Of a stretch of 45,056 nt of DNA, positions 26,277 to 35,023 are shown piece by piece. This DNA comes from CAZKDV01 sp964551645 (GTDB lineage: Bacteria; Bacteroidota; Bacteroidia; Bacteroidales; DTU049). Numbering within the stretch: position 1 is the stretch's first letter; every line of letters starts with the position of its first letter. Below the pieces are notes generated by a model that made no database searches, was not told the DNA's origin, and saw only the letters and a program-made list of their open reading frames with translations. The stretch spans positions 1-45,056 of the forward strand of contig CAZKDV010000006.1 of NCBI GenBank assembly GCA_964551645.1. Direction: 5' to 3'. The position numbers were made by a program, and so were the translations under genes.

Positions 26277-29200
26277 TTATTTCTTTATACATCTTACTGA
26301 CAAACCGGAACTTTTAAAATAGCTATTGCTAACTAAATAACTAGCATCATACATCAAGCCTCTAAATCTTGCTTCGGGGTGTGTGGTAACACTTGCAGAC
26401 CACCATGCAGCTCCGCTACTAATACCTCTACACCCTTCTTCTAATGTTAAACCGCCAGAAGGTAGGGCAGTAAATCCGCTAGTGTTATTCAATGACAAAT
26501 CATTTCCTATTGCACCTGCTTCTGCTGATGCTCTCCACAAGTTTTGAGAAGCCAAAGACTTTGCAACTTTATTTACCATAGTAGAGCCGTCATAATTATA
26601 TCCGTTTTTTATCAAATAATTAGTTAATTCCAACCAATCATCATCATTTGGAATACTCCAACCAGCTGGGCATGCTTCCATAGCAGCAGACCAATTGTAT
26701 AAAGCTCCATAAGTTTTGTAATTGTTTGCTTGTTTGGCTTCATTTACATCATATCCAGCATACCCACACACATAGTAATATGGAAGTATATTAGAACTGT
26801 CATTAGAAGTTACAACAGATGGCAAGTATCTTAAATTTTCTTGCATCCAACATTGGTTACCTATCTCAACAGTATTATACGCATTGTCATCTCGAATATC
26901 AACAAATGTTTTACATTCTTTGTTTGTTACAAAAGTTATAGTATTTCCATAAGATACGCCTGCATTGTTTTTTGCATAGGCTCTTAGGTAATAAAAAGTT
27001 GAAGGTGTTAGGGAAATCACACTACTTTCATACTCTCCATCTCCACTTCCATCGACAGTATATCCATTATTTGTTTCAAGTGTTGGAAATTCAGAAACTC
27101 CCCACACAACGCCTTTTGATTCAATTGTTACTCCTCCGTTATCTAAAATCACTCCGCCACTTTTTGCCTTAGTTGATTGAATATTGGTAGCTTCTTTAGT
27201 TTCAACTTGAGGTAATTCAGCTATTGTTACAAAAGACACTTCATTTCCATAAGCAACGCCAATTTCATTACTTGCAAAAGAGCGAACAAAATATGTAGTT
27301 GCCTTTTCAAGTTTATCCATATTTGAGGTAAATTCACCTAAACCAGCACCCTCAATTTTAAAACCGTCATTTTTTTCTACTGTAGGTTCTTTGTCTGTAC
27401 TCCATACAATGCCACGAGAAGAAACAGTTTTTCCGCCATCTGACAAAACCACTCCACCGCTAATTGCAGTATGTTTAGTAATTTCACTTACTTCTTTGGT
27501 TGTTAAAGAAGGAATTGTTGTTTTAGTTATAAATGAAAACTCATTTCCATAAGCAACTCCTAGTGAATTTATTGCATAAGCTCTAACAAAATAAGTTTTG
27601 CCCGGGAGCAAATCACTCATAAGGCTTACAAAACCTCCAATACCTTTACCATCTTCTGTTTTTCCAGAATTATTAGTTATGTCAGGAAGAGTCTTATCGC
27701 TCCAAACAACTCCTCTACTTGTAACTTCAGCACCTCCGTCATCTGAAATTGTTCCGCCACTTTTTGCACTACTTGTAGTTATTTCAGAGATTAAATTAGT
27801 TGTCAATGTGGGCAAAACAACCAAAGCCGTAAATGACAGTTCTTCTCCGTAGGCAGTACCTGCTTTGTTTGTTGCATAAGCTTTTACATAATACTTTTTG
27901 CCCGGTTGCAACTTAGTCATTATACTGATATAACTGCCAATACCTTTACCATCTTTAGTAATGCCACTATAATTGCTCATATCAAAATTTGAAAAATCGC
28001 TCCATATTATTCCTCTTGCTGTAACTTCAGCGCCTCCGTCATCTGAAATATCTCCACCACTTTTTGCACTATTATCAGTAATTTCAGTAATTGGAATTGT
28101 TATCAATTTAGGAAGTGTTATTAATGTTGTAAATGATAATTCTTCTCCATAAGCTGTTCCTATTGCATTTGTGGCATAAGCACGCACATAATACTTCTTA
28201 CCTGGAACTAAGTCAGATAATAGACTATTAAAACTTCCTACACCTTGTCCATCTTCGGTCATATTCAAATTATTATCAATATCTGGATTTGGCTTGTCGC
28301 TCCAAACTATTCCTCTACTACTTACTTCTAAACCACCGCTTTCCGAAACACTTCCGCCACTCTTTGCACTATTTGCAGTTATATCTGTAATCGGGCTTGT
28401 GCTTATAGTCGGGATAGTTGCTAAAGTAGTAAATGACAATTCGTTACCATAAGCAGTCCCTGCCTGATTTGTAGCATAAGCTCTATAATAATATGTTGTT
28501 AAAGGTGAAAGATTGGACATTACACTATGAAATTCGCTTAAATCTCCTTCTACTTGAGTTTTGCCAACATTATTGAACAAATCAACATCTATTTTGATAT
28601 CCCAAACAAGCCCTTTACTAATTATACTCACTCCGCCGTCATATAAAATATCTCCACCACTTTCAGCTGTATGATGCGTAATATTGTTAATTTCCTTAGT
28701 ATTTAACACAGGTAATTCGGGAGTAGCTTGAAAATATCTTGCATTTCCGTATGCAGTACCCATTTCATTTGTTGCATAAGCACGAACATAATACATCATA
28801 CCGGGAGTCAAGTTGTCCATGTAACTTGTATATTCACCTGAACCTAAACCATCTTTTGTTAATCCTATATTTTGAATAAGTGTTGGGTTTGTAACATTAT
28901 CCCACACTATTCCTCTTGAATTTACAAGAAGACCACCGTCTAAAATAATATTACCTCCGCTATATGCACTTTTTGTCGTAATATTTTCAACCTCTTTAGT
29001 AACAATATTAATAATTCCTGACTGTGTAGTATATTGAATTGTATTTCCATAAGCAGTTCCAACAGAATTTGTAGCATAAGCTCTTATGAAATAAGTTGTA
29101 TTTGGATATAATTCCGACATAAAACTTTCAAATTCACCTAAACCTGAACCATCTTGAGTTTTGCCATCATTATTTTCGACAGTTGGTGAATCTGCGATTG

Positions 29201-30854
29201 CCCAAACAATTCCTCTCGCCACAACTATACTACCACCATCGTAAGAAACATTGCCGCCTGAAATAATTTCGTAAATTGACACTTCAGTAACATCTTTAGT
29301 AGATACTATTGGCAATTCGGCAAGAGCCATAAATTCCACTTCATTACCATAAGCTGTTCCAACTTGATTAGTAGCATAAGCTCTGATATAATATTTTTGT
29401 CCAGATTTTAATCCAGATAACAAACTATTATAGTTTCCTACTCCGTTTCCGTCTTGAGTAATACCTATATTATTAATAATATCAGGATTTGAAGTATTGT
29501 TCCAAACAATTCCTCGCATCGTAATATTTGAGCCTCCATCTTCCACGATTATCCCACCACTTTGGGCGCTATTTGTAGTTATATCTGTTACTTCTTTTGT
29601 TGTTAGCGTAGGGATTGTTGTTAGTGTAGTAAAACTAAGCACATTGCCATAAGCTGTACCGTTTTCATTACTTGCATAAGCTTTTACATAATAAGTTTTA
29701 CCTGCCTGCAAATCGGTCAACAAACTATAAAACTCGTCAATACCGCTTCCATCTTCGGTAATTCCCAAATTATCATCTACATCAAAATTTGATATATCGC
29801 TCCAAACAATTCCTTTGCTTATTACTCCTGCCCCACCATCACTATAAATATCACCTCCACTTTTTGCACTATTTACAGTAATTTCAGTTGTTTCTTTAGT
29901 GCTTATCGTGGGTATAGTAGTTTTTGTAACAAAAGAAAATTCTTCGCCATAAGCGTTGCCAATATCATTTATTGCATAAGCCTTATAATAATATGTCATT
30001 CCGGGTTCTAAATCTAAAATAGTACTATTAAAATCACCCATTCCTGTGCCATCGTCTGTAATTCCTATATAATTATCTAAATCTACTTGAGGAGCATCAC
30101 TCCAAATTACTCCCCTTGAATTTATTGTTGCACCTCCGTCTGCTGTAATTATTCCACCACTTTTAGCGCTATTTGCTGTTATTTCAGTGACTTCCTTTGT
30201 TATAATTGTCGGTATAGTTGATAAAGTAGTAAAAACAAGCTCATTTCCATAAGCTGTACCATTTTCATTAGTAGCGTAAGCACGAACATAATAAGTTGCA
30301 CCCGGAGACAAATCAATCAATTGGCTTAAAAACTCTCCAATTCCGCTACCATCATTAGTAAAACCTTCATTGCTCAAAATTGTAGGAGAACCTGTAGTAT
30401 TTTTAACTACTCCGTATTGTATTACTTCAAAACCTCCATCGTCAGTAATTATTCCGCCACTCTGTGCACTATTAACTGTAATATTGGTTATGTCTATAGT
30501 AACTAATGTTGGCAGGTTCAGAATCTGCTCTTCAACATAAACAAACACAGTATCTGAGTAAAATGGCTCACAAACGCCCACAATAACTTCTGCCCTAATA
30601 TATAGTGATGTTTCAGCGATAAACAACAATGAATCCGAATCTTGGTTTGGAATATACTTCCACTCATTAAAATCTAAAGACTGTTGCCATTTAATATCGC
30701 CAACAAAATCATGAAGTTTAATTATTATTGTGTCATTGAAATTTGCTATTGTGTCAGTTTTAAACTCAAAAATATTGCTTTGAGAATATGAATTATTCCA
30801 CAAACAAAAGGTTAAAACAAACAATAAACTAATTGTAAATATATTTGATTTCAT
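26277..30854 (-). CDS. Giant repeat protein: twelve 100-residue modules plus C-terminal FISUMP domain
   Basis: The 1525-residue protein has a signal peptide (about 1-24) and a short N-terminal region (to ~110). Twelve tandem FN3-like modules of exactly 100 residues occupy residues 111-1310, each carrying an NSAKSGG-like start, a DGG turn, RGIVWS, and a closing YYVRAYATN-x2-GTAYGNE. The C-terminal ~200 residues are a Fibrobacter succinogenes major paralogous (FISUMP, TIGR02145) domain: NQCWMQENLRYLP, YGALYNWSAAMEACPAGWSIP, GFTALPSGG and GLSVRCIKK. It has no T9SS sorting domain of its own, which is unusual beside the neighbouring cargo proteins. It starts 15 bp after a small gene that encodes almost only such a domain. 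A long surface stalk carrying a terminal binding domain is the likely form, by inference. Confidence 0.92.
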   Translation of the reverse strand: MKSNIFTISLLFVLTFCLWNNSYSQSNIFEFKTDTIANFNDTIIIKLHDFVGDIKWQQSLDFNEWKYIPNQDSDSLLFIAETSLYIRAEVIVGVCEPFYSDTVFVYVEEQILNLPTLVTIDITNITVNSAQSGGIITDDGGFEVIQYGVVKNTTGSPTILSNEGFTNDGSGIGEFLSQLIDLSPGATYYVRAYATNENGTAYGNELVFTTLSTIPTIITKEVTEITANSAKSGGIITADGGATINSRGVIWSDAPQVDLDNYIGITDDGTGMGDFNSTILDLEPGMTYYYKAYAINDIGNAYGEEFSFVTKTTIPTISTKETTEITVNSAKSGGDIYSDGGAGVISKGIVWSDISNFDVDDNLGITEDGSGIDEFYSLLTDLQAGKTYYVKAYASNENGTAYGNVLSFTTLTTIPTLTTKEVTDITTNSAQSGGIIVEDGGSNITMRGIVWNNTSNPDIINNIGITQDGNGVGNYNSLLSGLKSGQKYYIRAYATNQVGTAYGNEVEFMALAELPIVSTKDVTEVSIYEIISGGNVSYDGGSIVVARGIVWAIADSPTVENNDGKTQDGSGLGEFESFMSELYPNTTYFIRAYATNSVGTAYGNTIQYTTQSGIINIVTKEVENITTKSAYSGGNIILDGGLLVNSRGIVWDNVTNPTLIQNIGLTKDGLGSGEYTSYMDNLTPGMMYYVRAYATNEMGTAYGNARYFQATPELPVLNTKEINNITHHTAESGGDILYDGGVSIISKGLVWDIKIDVDLFNNVGKTQVEGDLSEFHSVMSNLSPLTTYYYRAYATNQAGTAYGNELSFTTLATIPTISTSPITDITANSAKSGGSVSESGGLEVSSRGIVWSDKPNPDIDNNLNMTEDGQGVGSFNSLLSDLVPGKKYYVRAYATNAIGTAYGEELSFTTLITLPKLITIPITEITDNSAKSGGDISDDGGAEVTARGIIWSDFSNFDMSNYSGITKDGKGIGSYISIMTKLQPGKKYYVKAYATNKAGTAYGEELSFTALVVLPTLTTNLISEITTSSAKSGGTISDDGGAEVTSRGVVWSDKTLPDITNNSGKTEDGKGIGGFVSLMSDLLPGKTYFVRAYAINSLGVAYGNEFSFITKTTIPSLTTKEVSEITKHTAISGGVVLSDGGKTVSSRGIVWSTDKEPTVEKNDGFKIEGAGLGEFTSNMDKLEKATTYFVRSFASNEIGVAYGNEVSFVTIAELPQVETKEATNIQSTKAKSGGVILDNGGVTIESKGVVWGVSEFPTLETNNGYTVDGSGDGEYESSVISLTPSTFYYLRAYAKNNAGVSYGNTITFVTNKECKTFVDIRDDNAYNTVEIGNQCWMQENLRYLPSVVTSNDSSNILPYYYVCGYAGYDVNEAKQANNYKTYGALYNWSAAMEACPAGWSIPNDDDWLELTNYLIKNGYNYDGSTMVNKVAKSLASQNLWRASAEAGAIGNDLSLNNTSGFTALPSGGLTLEEGCRGISSGAAWWSASVTTHPEARFRGLMYDASYLVSNSYFKSSGLSVRCIKK
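26925..30524 (-). repeat. Tandem array of twelve 300-bp coding repeats without indels
   Basis: The Ala-Tyr-Gly codons that close each module fall at 300-bp intervals across the whole array (the conserved cat/cgt of these codons lies at about 26948, 27248, 27548 and so on to 30248). Twelve copies therefore fill 3600 bp exactly. The copies differ in sequence but not in length. Confidence 0.93.
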
Positions 30855-30869
30855 TATTGAAGATTTTAA

Positions 30870-31334
30870 TTATTTAATGATAATTTTTGAATAGTTTGAA
30901 ACAGCACTATTGTGTACTTGCATAAAATACATACCCATATCAAGAAATGACAAATCAATCTTTAATGGATTATTTGTCGAATGAATATTTTTACTGTAAA
31001 CTAATTTGCCATTTAAATCAAACACATCAACAACTAACAAATCACTATTTTCGGCAAAATAATCTGAAAACATCAATAAAAACAAGCCATCAGAAGGATT
31101 TGGAAAAACTTGTATGTGGTTTAATTTATTACTCTCATCAATTGAAGAAGGATCGCAATTCTCAACATTCGGTTGATAAATCCCGATATCAACAATAATT
31201 TTTTTATTATCTGATTTATCTCCCTTTCTCATTGACTTTTCTGGCTCATCAACAAATGAAAATAAAGATATAACTAGAAAAAAACTTAAAATTGTTTTTG
31301 CAACTTTTATGAATTGATTTTTAAACATAGACAT
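30870..31334 (-). CDS. Small secreted protein consisting mainly of a T9SS sorting domain
   Basis: The 154-residue protein has a hydrophobic signal segment (about 10-28, TILSFFLVISLFSF) and a 45-residue polar linker with a single Cys (NVENCDPSS). A type A T9SS C-terminal domain covers about residues 73-154 (IQVFPNPSDGLFLLMF, DLNGKLVYSK, DMGMYFMQV, KIIIK). No other domain is present, so there is essentially no cargo. The start could be residue 1 or Met3. It sits 15 bp upstream of the giant repeat-protein gene on the same strand with no promoter in between, so the two are probably co-transcribed. An exact -7 element lies 20 bp upstream. It could be a remnant of a larger protein or a functional partner. 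Confidence 0.8.
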   Translation of the reverse strand: MSMFKNQFIKVAKTILSFFLVISLFSFVDEPEKSMRKGDKSDNKKIIVDIGIYQPNVENCDPSSIDESNKLNHIQVFPNPSDGLFLLMFSDYFAENSDLLVVDVFDLNGKLVYSKNIHSTNNPLKIDLSFLDMGMYFMQVHNSAVSNYSKIIIK

Positions 31335-31353
31335 TAGCTTTAAGGTATATTTG

Positions 31354-31361
31354 CAAAATTA
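31354..31361 (-). promoter_or_regulatory. -7 promoter element for the CTD-only/giant repeat protein pair
   Basis: The minus strand reads TAATTTTG followed by C, matching TAnnTTTG, 20 bp before the start at 31334. It lies back to back with the promoter of the divergent PKD protein gene. Confidence 0.6.
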
Positions 31362-31393
31362 CATGTTTTTATTATTATATAATTAAATTTAAT

Positions 31394-31401
31394 TAATTTT
31401 G
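31394..31401 (+). promoter_or_regulatory. -7 promoter element for the PKD/T9SS protein gene
   Basis: TAATTTTG matches TAnnTTTG, 26 bp before the ATG at 31427. Together with the element at 31354-31361 it makes a compact divergent promoter region of 92 bp. Confidence 0.55.
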
Positions 31402-31426
31402 TAAATCAATCTTAAATCAATCAAAC

Positions 31427-32752
31427 ATGAAAAAATTTACTACCTTATTAATATTATTAATTTTTATTGCCTATACAGCAAATGCACAACTTATTCCAAA
31501 CAATGATTTTGAAAATTGGACAAATAGTAAATTAGACAATTGGGATATTTCAAATTTCACTAAAGCTGGGATAAGTTTTGTTACAGTTACTAAAAGTACC
31601 GATGCTATTAGTGGGGAATTTGCTGTTAAGTTAGAAAGTGTTAGAAAAGTTGTTGGTTTTTTCCCCGTAACTGTCCCCGGAGTAATTACCCTTGGCGAAC
31701 TTATTATTTCCCAAACAGAACCCGATATTGTGGGTGGTATTCCTTTTAATCAAAAACCAATAAAACTTAAAGGACATTTCAAGGCAACTCCCAAAGGAAA
31801 TGACAAAGCAGTGATAGGTATCGGACTAACTAAATGGAATGAGAATAAAAACTTAAAAGATACTGTCGCCGGTGGTTATTTATTTATTAATGAAAGTGTT
31901 ACAGAATGGACTGAATTTTCAATTGACATTGACTGGTTTAAAGACATCGAACCAGACACTATGAATATTGTAATATCATCTTCAAATTTAGAAACTCAAG
32001 AATTTGAAAATGGTAGTGTTATTTGGGTGGATAAACTTGAACTAGTTTTTGAATCTATTTGCCCTGATGATATTCATGTGTGTGCCAATGCACAAGCGAT
32101 TGAATTAAGTGGTGCTAAACCTGAAAATGGAACATATTCAGGAAAAGGTGTTGAAAATGGGGTTTTTGATCCAACAGTAGCAGGCATCGGAGAGCATATA
32201 ATTACATACGAACATGAACTATGCGATGAAAACTGCACTTTCAAAATATTTGTCGAAGAGGTTCCTAAGGTAGATTTTGAATATTCAAATAATGAATTAG
32301 TATATACATTCACTAACAAATCAGAAGGTGGCGATACTTATTTTTGGGATTTTGGCGATAACAATAATTCGATTGAAGAAAATCCTACCCATACTTACAG
32401 CAAAGGTGGCACTTATGATGTTAGTTTAACCGTTTATAATAATTACTGTGAAAGCACAAAAACGGAAGGAATTACAGTAAATTCAGACACAGGAATTGAA
32501 TTGCTCGACTTAAGTTTTAGCGTTCATCCAAACCCAACAAAAGGAGATATTCACATTCAATCAACTGATATTTACAATGGAATAACAATTGCTATTACTG
32601 ATATTAATGGAAAAAACATATATCAAAAAAGCATTGAAAACTCAAAATGCAATATTGAAGTATCGTTGGAACATTATCCAAATGGAACTTACTTTGTAAA
32701 TATCATTGCAGATGGAAATCATAGCATCTATAAAGTTATGAGAACTCAATAA
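31427..32752 (+). CDS. Secreted protein with N-terminal jelly-roll-like domain, PKD domain and T9SS sorting domain
   Basis: The 441-residue protein has a signal peptide (1-20, ending TANAQ). An N-terminal ~190-residue region starts IPNNDFENWTNSKLDNWDIS and includes a VWVDKLEL-like strand (VIWVDKLELVFE); this resembles the PCMD-type or carbohydrate-binding jelly-roll regions of Bacteroidota surface proteins, though I am not certain of the family. Residues ~283-350 are a PKD domain with FTNKSEGGDTYFWDFGDNNN and PTHTYSKGGTYDVSLTV. The final ~80 residues (FSVHPNPTKGDIHIQS to IYKVMRTQ) are a type A T9SS sorting domain. It is expected to be surface-exposed. A strong terminator follows the stop codon. 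Confidence 0.87.
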   Translation: MKKFTTLLILLIFIAYTANAQLIPNNDFENWTNSKLDNWDISNFTKAGISFVTVTKSTDAISGEFAVKLESVRKVVGFFPVTVPGVITLGELIISQTEPDIVGGIPFNQKPIKLKGHFKATPKGNDKAVIGIGLTKWNENKNLKDTVAGGYLFINESVTEWTEFSIDIDWFKDIEPDTMNIVISSSNLETQEFENGSVIWVDKLELVFESICPDDIHVCANAQAIELSGAKPENGTYSGKGVENGVFDPTVAGIGEHIITYEHELCDENCTFKIFVEEVPKVDFEYSNNELVYTFTNKSEGGDTYFWDFGDNNNSIEENPTHTYSKGGTYDVSLTVYNNYCESTKTEGITVNSDTGIELLDLSFSVHPNPTKGDIHIQSTDIYNGITIAITDINGKNIYQKSIENSKCNIEVSLEHYPNGTYFVNIIADGNHSIYKVMRTQ

Positions 32753-32777
32753 AAATTCAAACATTACACATAATAAA

Positions 32778-32806
32778 AAAGCGGAATCTCAATGAGGTTC
32801 CGCTTT
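32778..32806. terminator. Bidirectional rho-independent terminator
   Basis: A 13-bp stem with one G-T pair (AAAGCGGAATCTC with GAGGTTCCGCTTT) encloses a 3-base AAT loop and has T-rich sequence on both sides. It lies between the convergent PKD protein gene (stop 32752) and dsbD (stop 32830) and can serve both. Confidence 0.85.
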
Positions 32807-32829
32807 GTGTTTTTATAGATTTAGCTCTT

Positions 32830-34890
32830 TTAATGTCGCTTTTTATATTCTTCTAATCCTGTCTTCAAGAATTGAATAAAACTATCAACACTAGTATCAA
32901 AAGATTTAGGATTAGTCAATGTTTGTTCATTATTATCCAAAAGAACATAATAAGGTTGTGCATTTACATTATACCTTGATGCTTGCAAATCTCCCCATTT
33001 TTGACCATAAGTCTTGATTTTTCTCTCTTTGCCCGAAGTTTTAGAAATATACTGCATATCTTCAGGTAATACTGTACGGTCGTCTGTATATAAAGTAATT
33101 ATTACAAAATCATTTGACAGCATGTTTAAAACTCTTTCATCTCCCCAAACACTTGCTTCCATTTTTTTACAATTGCTACAACCAATACCTGAAAAGTCAA
33201 GAAAAATAGGTTTATTCTGCTTTTTTGAAAACTCCACACCTTCATCGTAGTCCATAAACATCATCAAACCATAAGCACCTTCTTTAACATTGTAAGTTTC
33301 ATAAATACTTGTATTGGTAGATATTGTTTGAGTGTTTCGTTTTGACAAATCAAATGACTGCGTTGTCATTGAAGGAGCGAATGAACTTATAGCTTTAAGA
33401 GGTGCACCCCACATTCCGGGTAACATCCAAAGTGCAAAACTAAAACTAACAATTGCTAAAAATAGTCTGCCAACTGTAATGTGTTTCACTTCGCTATCAT
33501 GATACATTTTGAGTTTACCGAGCAAATAAAGACCGTTTAGCACAAGCAAAACAATCCATATAGCAATAAATAGCTCACGGCTCATAATATTCCAGCCTGC
33601 TACGCTATCTGCGGCTACGAAAAATTTGAGTGAAAAAGCGAGCAAAAAGAAAGCAAGAACAACTTTAACAGAATTGAGCCAGCCACCTGATTTCGGCATA
33701 GTTTTCAGCCATGACGGAAAAATTGCTAAAAGCGTGAACGGAATTGCAATAGCAATAGAAAAACCTAACATTCCCATGAGAGGCGATAAAAAGTTGGCTG
33801 TTGAAGCAGCCTCAACGAGTAATGCTCCAACAATAGGACCAGTACATGAAAATGACACTAATACCAATGTAAGTGCCATAAAAAATGTTCCAATTATTCC
33901 ACTACTCTTTTCTGTCTTTCTATCCATAGCATTAACCCATTTGCTTGGCATTGTTAATTCAAAAGCCCCAAAAAAGGCTATAGCAAAAACAACTAATAAA
34001 GCAAAAAATATCAAATTAAAAATTGGACTTGTCGCTAACATATTCAATTTTTCTGCTCCAAAAATCAAAGACACACTTAATCCTAATAGTATATAAACAA
34101 GAATTATCGATATTCCATAAAATGTAGCATCACGAATTGCAGTTTTTTTAGACTGTGTTTTATTAAGAAAAAAACTTACAGTCATTGGAATAATAGGCCA
34201 AACACAAGGAGTTATCAATGCAAGAAAGCCACCAATTAGCCCCATCCAAAACACATACCAATAAGAATGCTTCGACTTTTCTTCGTTTTTGACAATATCT
34301 GCATCATTTATTACTATTTCTTTGCTTTCGCTAACAGTAGTATCATTTTTCACAACAACATCTTCTGTTGCTACAATATCTTCCTCAACTACTTCTGTTA
34401 CTTTATCTGTAAACTCCGAACCATTAATATTTACTATAATATTATCCGAAAATGGAACACAATTTTCATTATTGCACACCATATAAGATATATCAATTGG
34501 AATTTTAAAGTTTGCAAATTTTAAAATTTCAATTTGAGTAGTGAATTTTGCCGTTTTATGCCAAACACCTATTTCCATTTCAAAAACCTCATCGTATTTT
34601 ACAATAGGTTTTGGAGCTTCACTTGTTTTTCCAAGAACTTTATATGAAGGCGAAGATTCAAATTCAAATACTGTTGGCAAAGGACCTCCCGCAGGTATAT
34701 TTTGGGAATAAAGAGACCAAGCATCTTTAATATTTGCCGTAATAATTATATTAGCTTTATTATTGTCAATCTTTTTCACATCATAACTCCATTTAACAAC
34801 ATCGACCACTTGAGCTAAAGAAGTGTTAAGAGTAACAAACAACAAAGTAAAATACAAGAAAAATCTAAATAAAAACGGTGAATTTTTCAT
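32830..34890 (-). CDS. dsbD: Thiol:disulfide interchange protein DsbD
   Basis: The 686-residue protein has a signal peptide and an N-terminal DsbD-alpha-like domain with a Cys pair (VCNNENCVPF). About eight membrane segments of the CcdA/DsbD-beta type follow, with the two conserved Cys in TPCVWPIIPMT and SFSCTGPIVGALL. The C-terminal thioredoxin-like domain has the active site GCSNCKKME. DsbD passes electrons from cytosolic thioredoxin through the membrane to periplasmic thiol partners such as disulfide isomerases or cytochrome c maturation proteins. Domain order and length match the family. An exact -7 element lies 40 bp upstream, and the 3' end has a shared bidirectional terminator. It is transcribed alone. 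Confidence 0.94.
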   Translation of the reverse strand: MKNSPFLFRFFLYFTLLFVTLNTSLAQVVDVVKWSYDVKKIDNNKANIIITANIKDAWSLYSQNIPAGGPLPTVFEFESSPSYKVLGKTSEAPKPIVKYDEVFEMEIGVWHKTAKFTTQIEILKFANFKIPIDISYMVCNNENCVPFSDNIIVNINGSEFTDKVTEVVEEDIVATEDVVVKNDTTVSESKEIVINDADIVKNEEKSKHSYWYVFWMGLIGGFLALITPCVWPIIPMTVSFFLNKTQSKKTAIRDATFYGISIILVYILLGLSVSLIFGAEKLNMLATSPIFNLIFFALLVVFAIAFFGAFELTMPSKWVNAMDRKTEKSSGIIGTFFMALTLVLVSFSCTGPIVGALLVEAASTANFLSPLMGMLGFSIAIAIPFTLLAIFPSWLKTMPKSGGWLNSVKVVLAFFLLAFSLKFFVAADSVAGWNIMSRELFIAIWIVLLVLNGLYLLGKLKMYHDSEVKHITVGRLFLAIVSFSFALWMLPGMWGAPLKAISSFAPSMTTQSFDLSKRNTQTISTNTSIYETYNVKEGAYGLMMFMDYDEGVEFSKKQNKPIFLDFSGIGCSNCKKMEASVWGDERVLNMLSNDFVIITLYTDDRTVLPEDMQYISKTSGKERKIKTYGQKWGDLQASRYNVNAQPYYVLLDNNEQTLTNPKSFDTSVDSFIQFLKTGLEEYKKRH

Positions 34891-34929
34891 AAAAAAACTT
34901 GATTAATTAAAAGATATTTTTTCGATTTG

Positions 34930-34937
34930 CAAAATTA
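34930..34937 (-). promoter_or_regulatory. -7 promoter element for dsbD
   Basis: The minus strand reads TAATTTTG followed by C, matching TAnnTTTG, 40 bp before the start at 34890. Confidence 0.6.
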
Positions 34938-35023
34938 TGCAATTTTTATTTATCAAATAAAATTAGCTTTTGAAATCTAACACAAGTCGTATTTATATAA
35001 AAATATAAATATGTGATTATTTA

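Noticed and set aside
26925..30524. The 300-bp period as a possible CRISPR array or satellite
   Set aside because: The units are translated in one continuous frame, encode an FN3-like module, and have no short conserved repeat with unique spacers.
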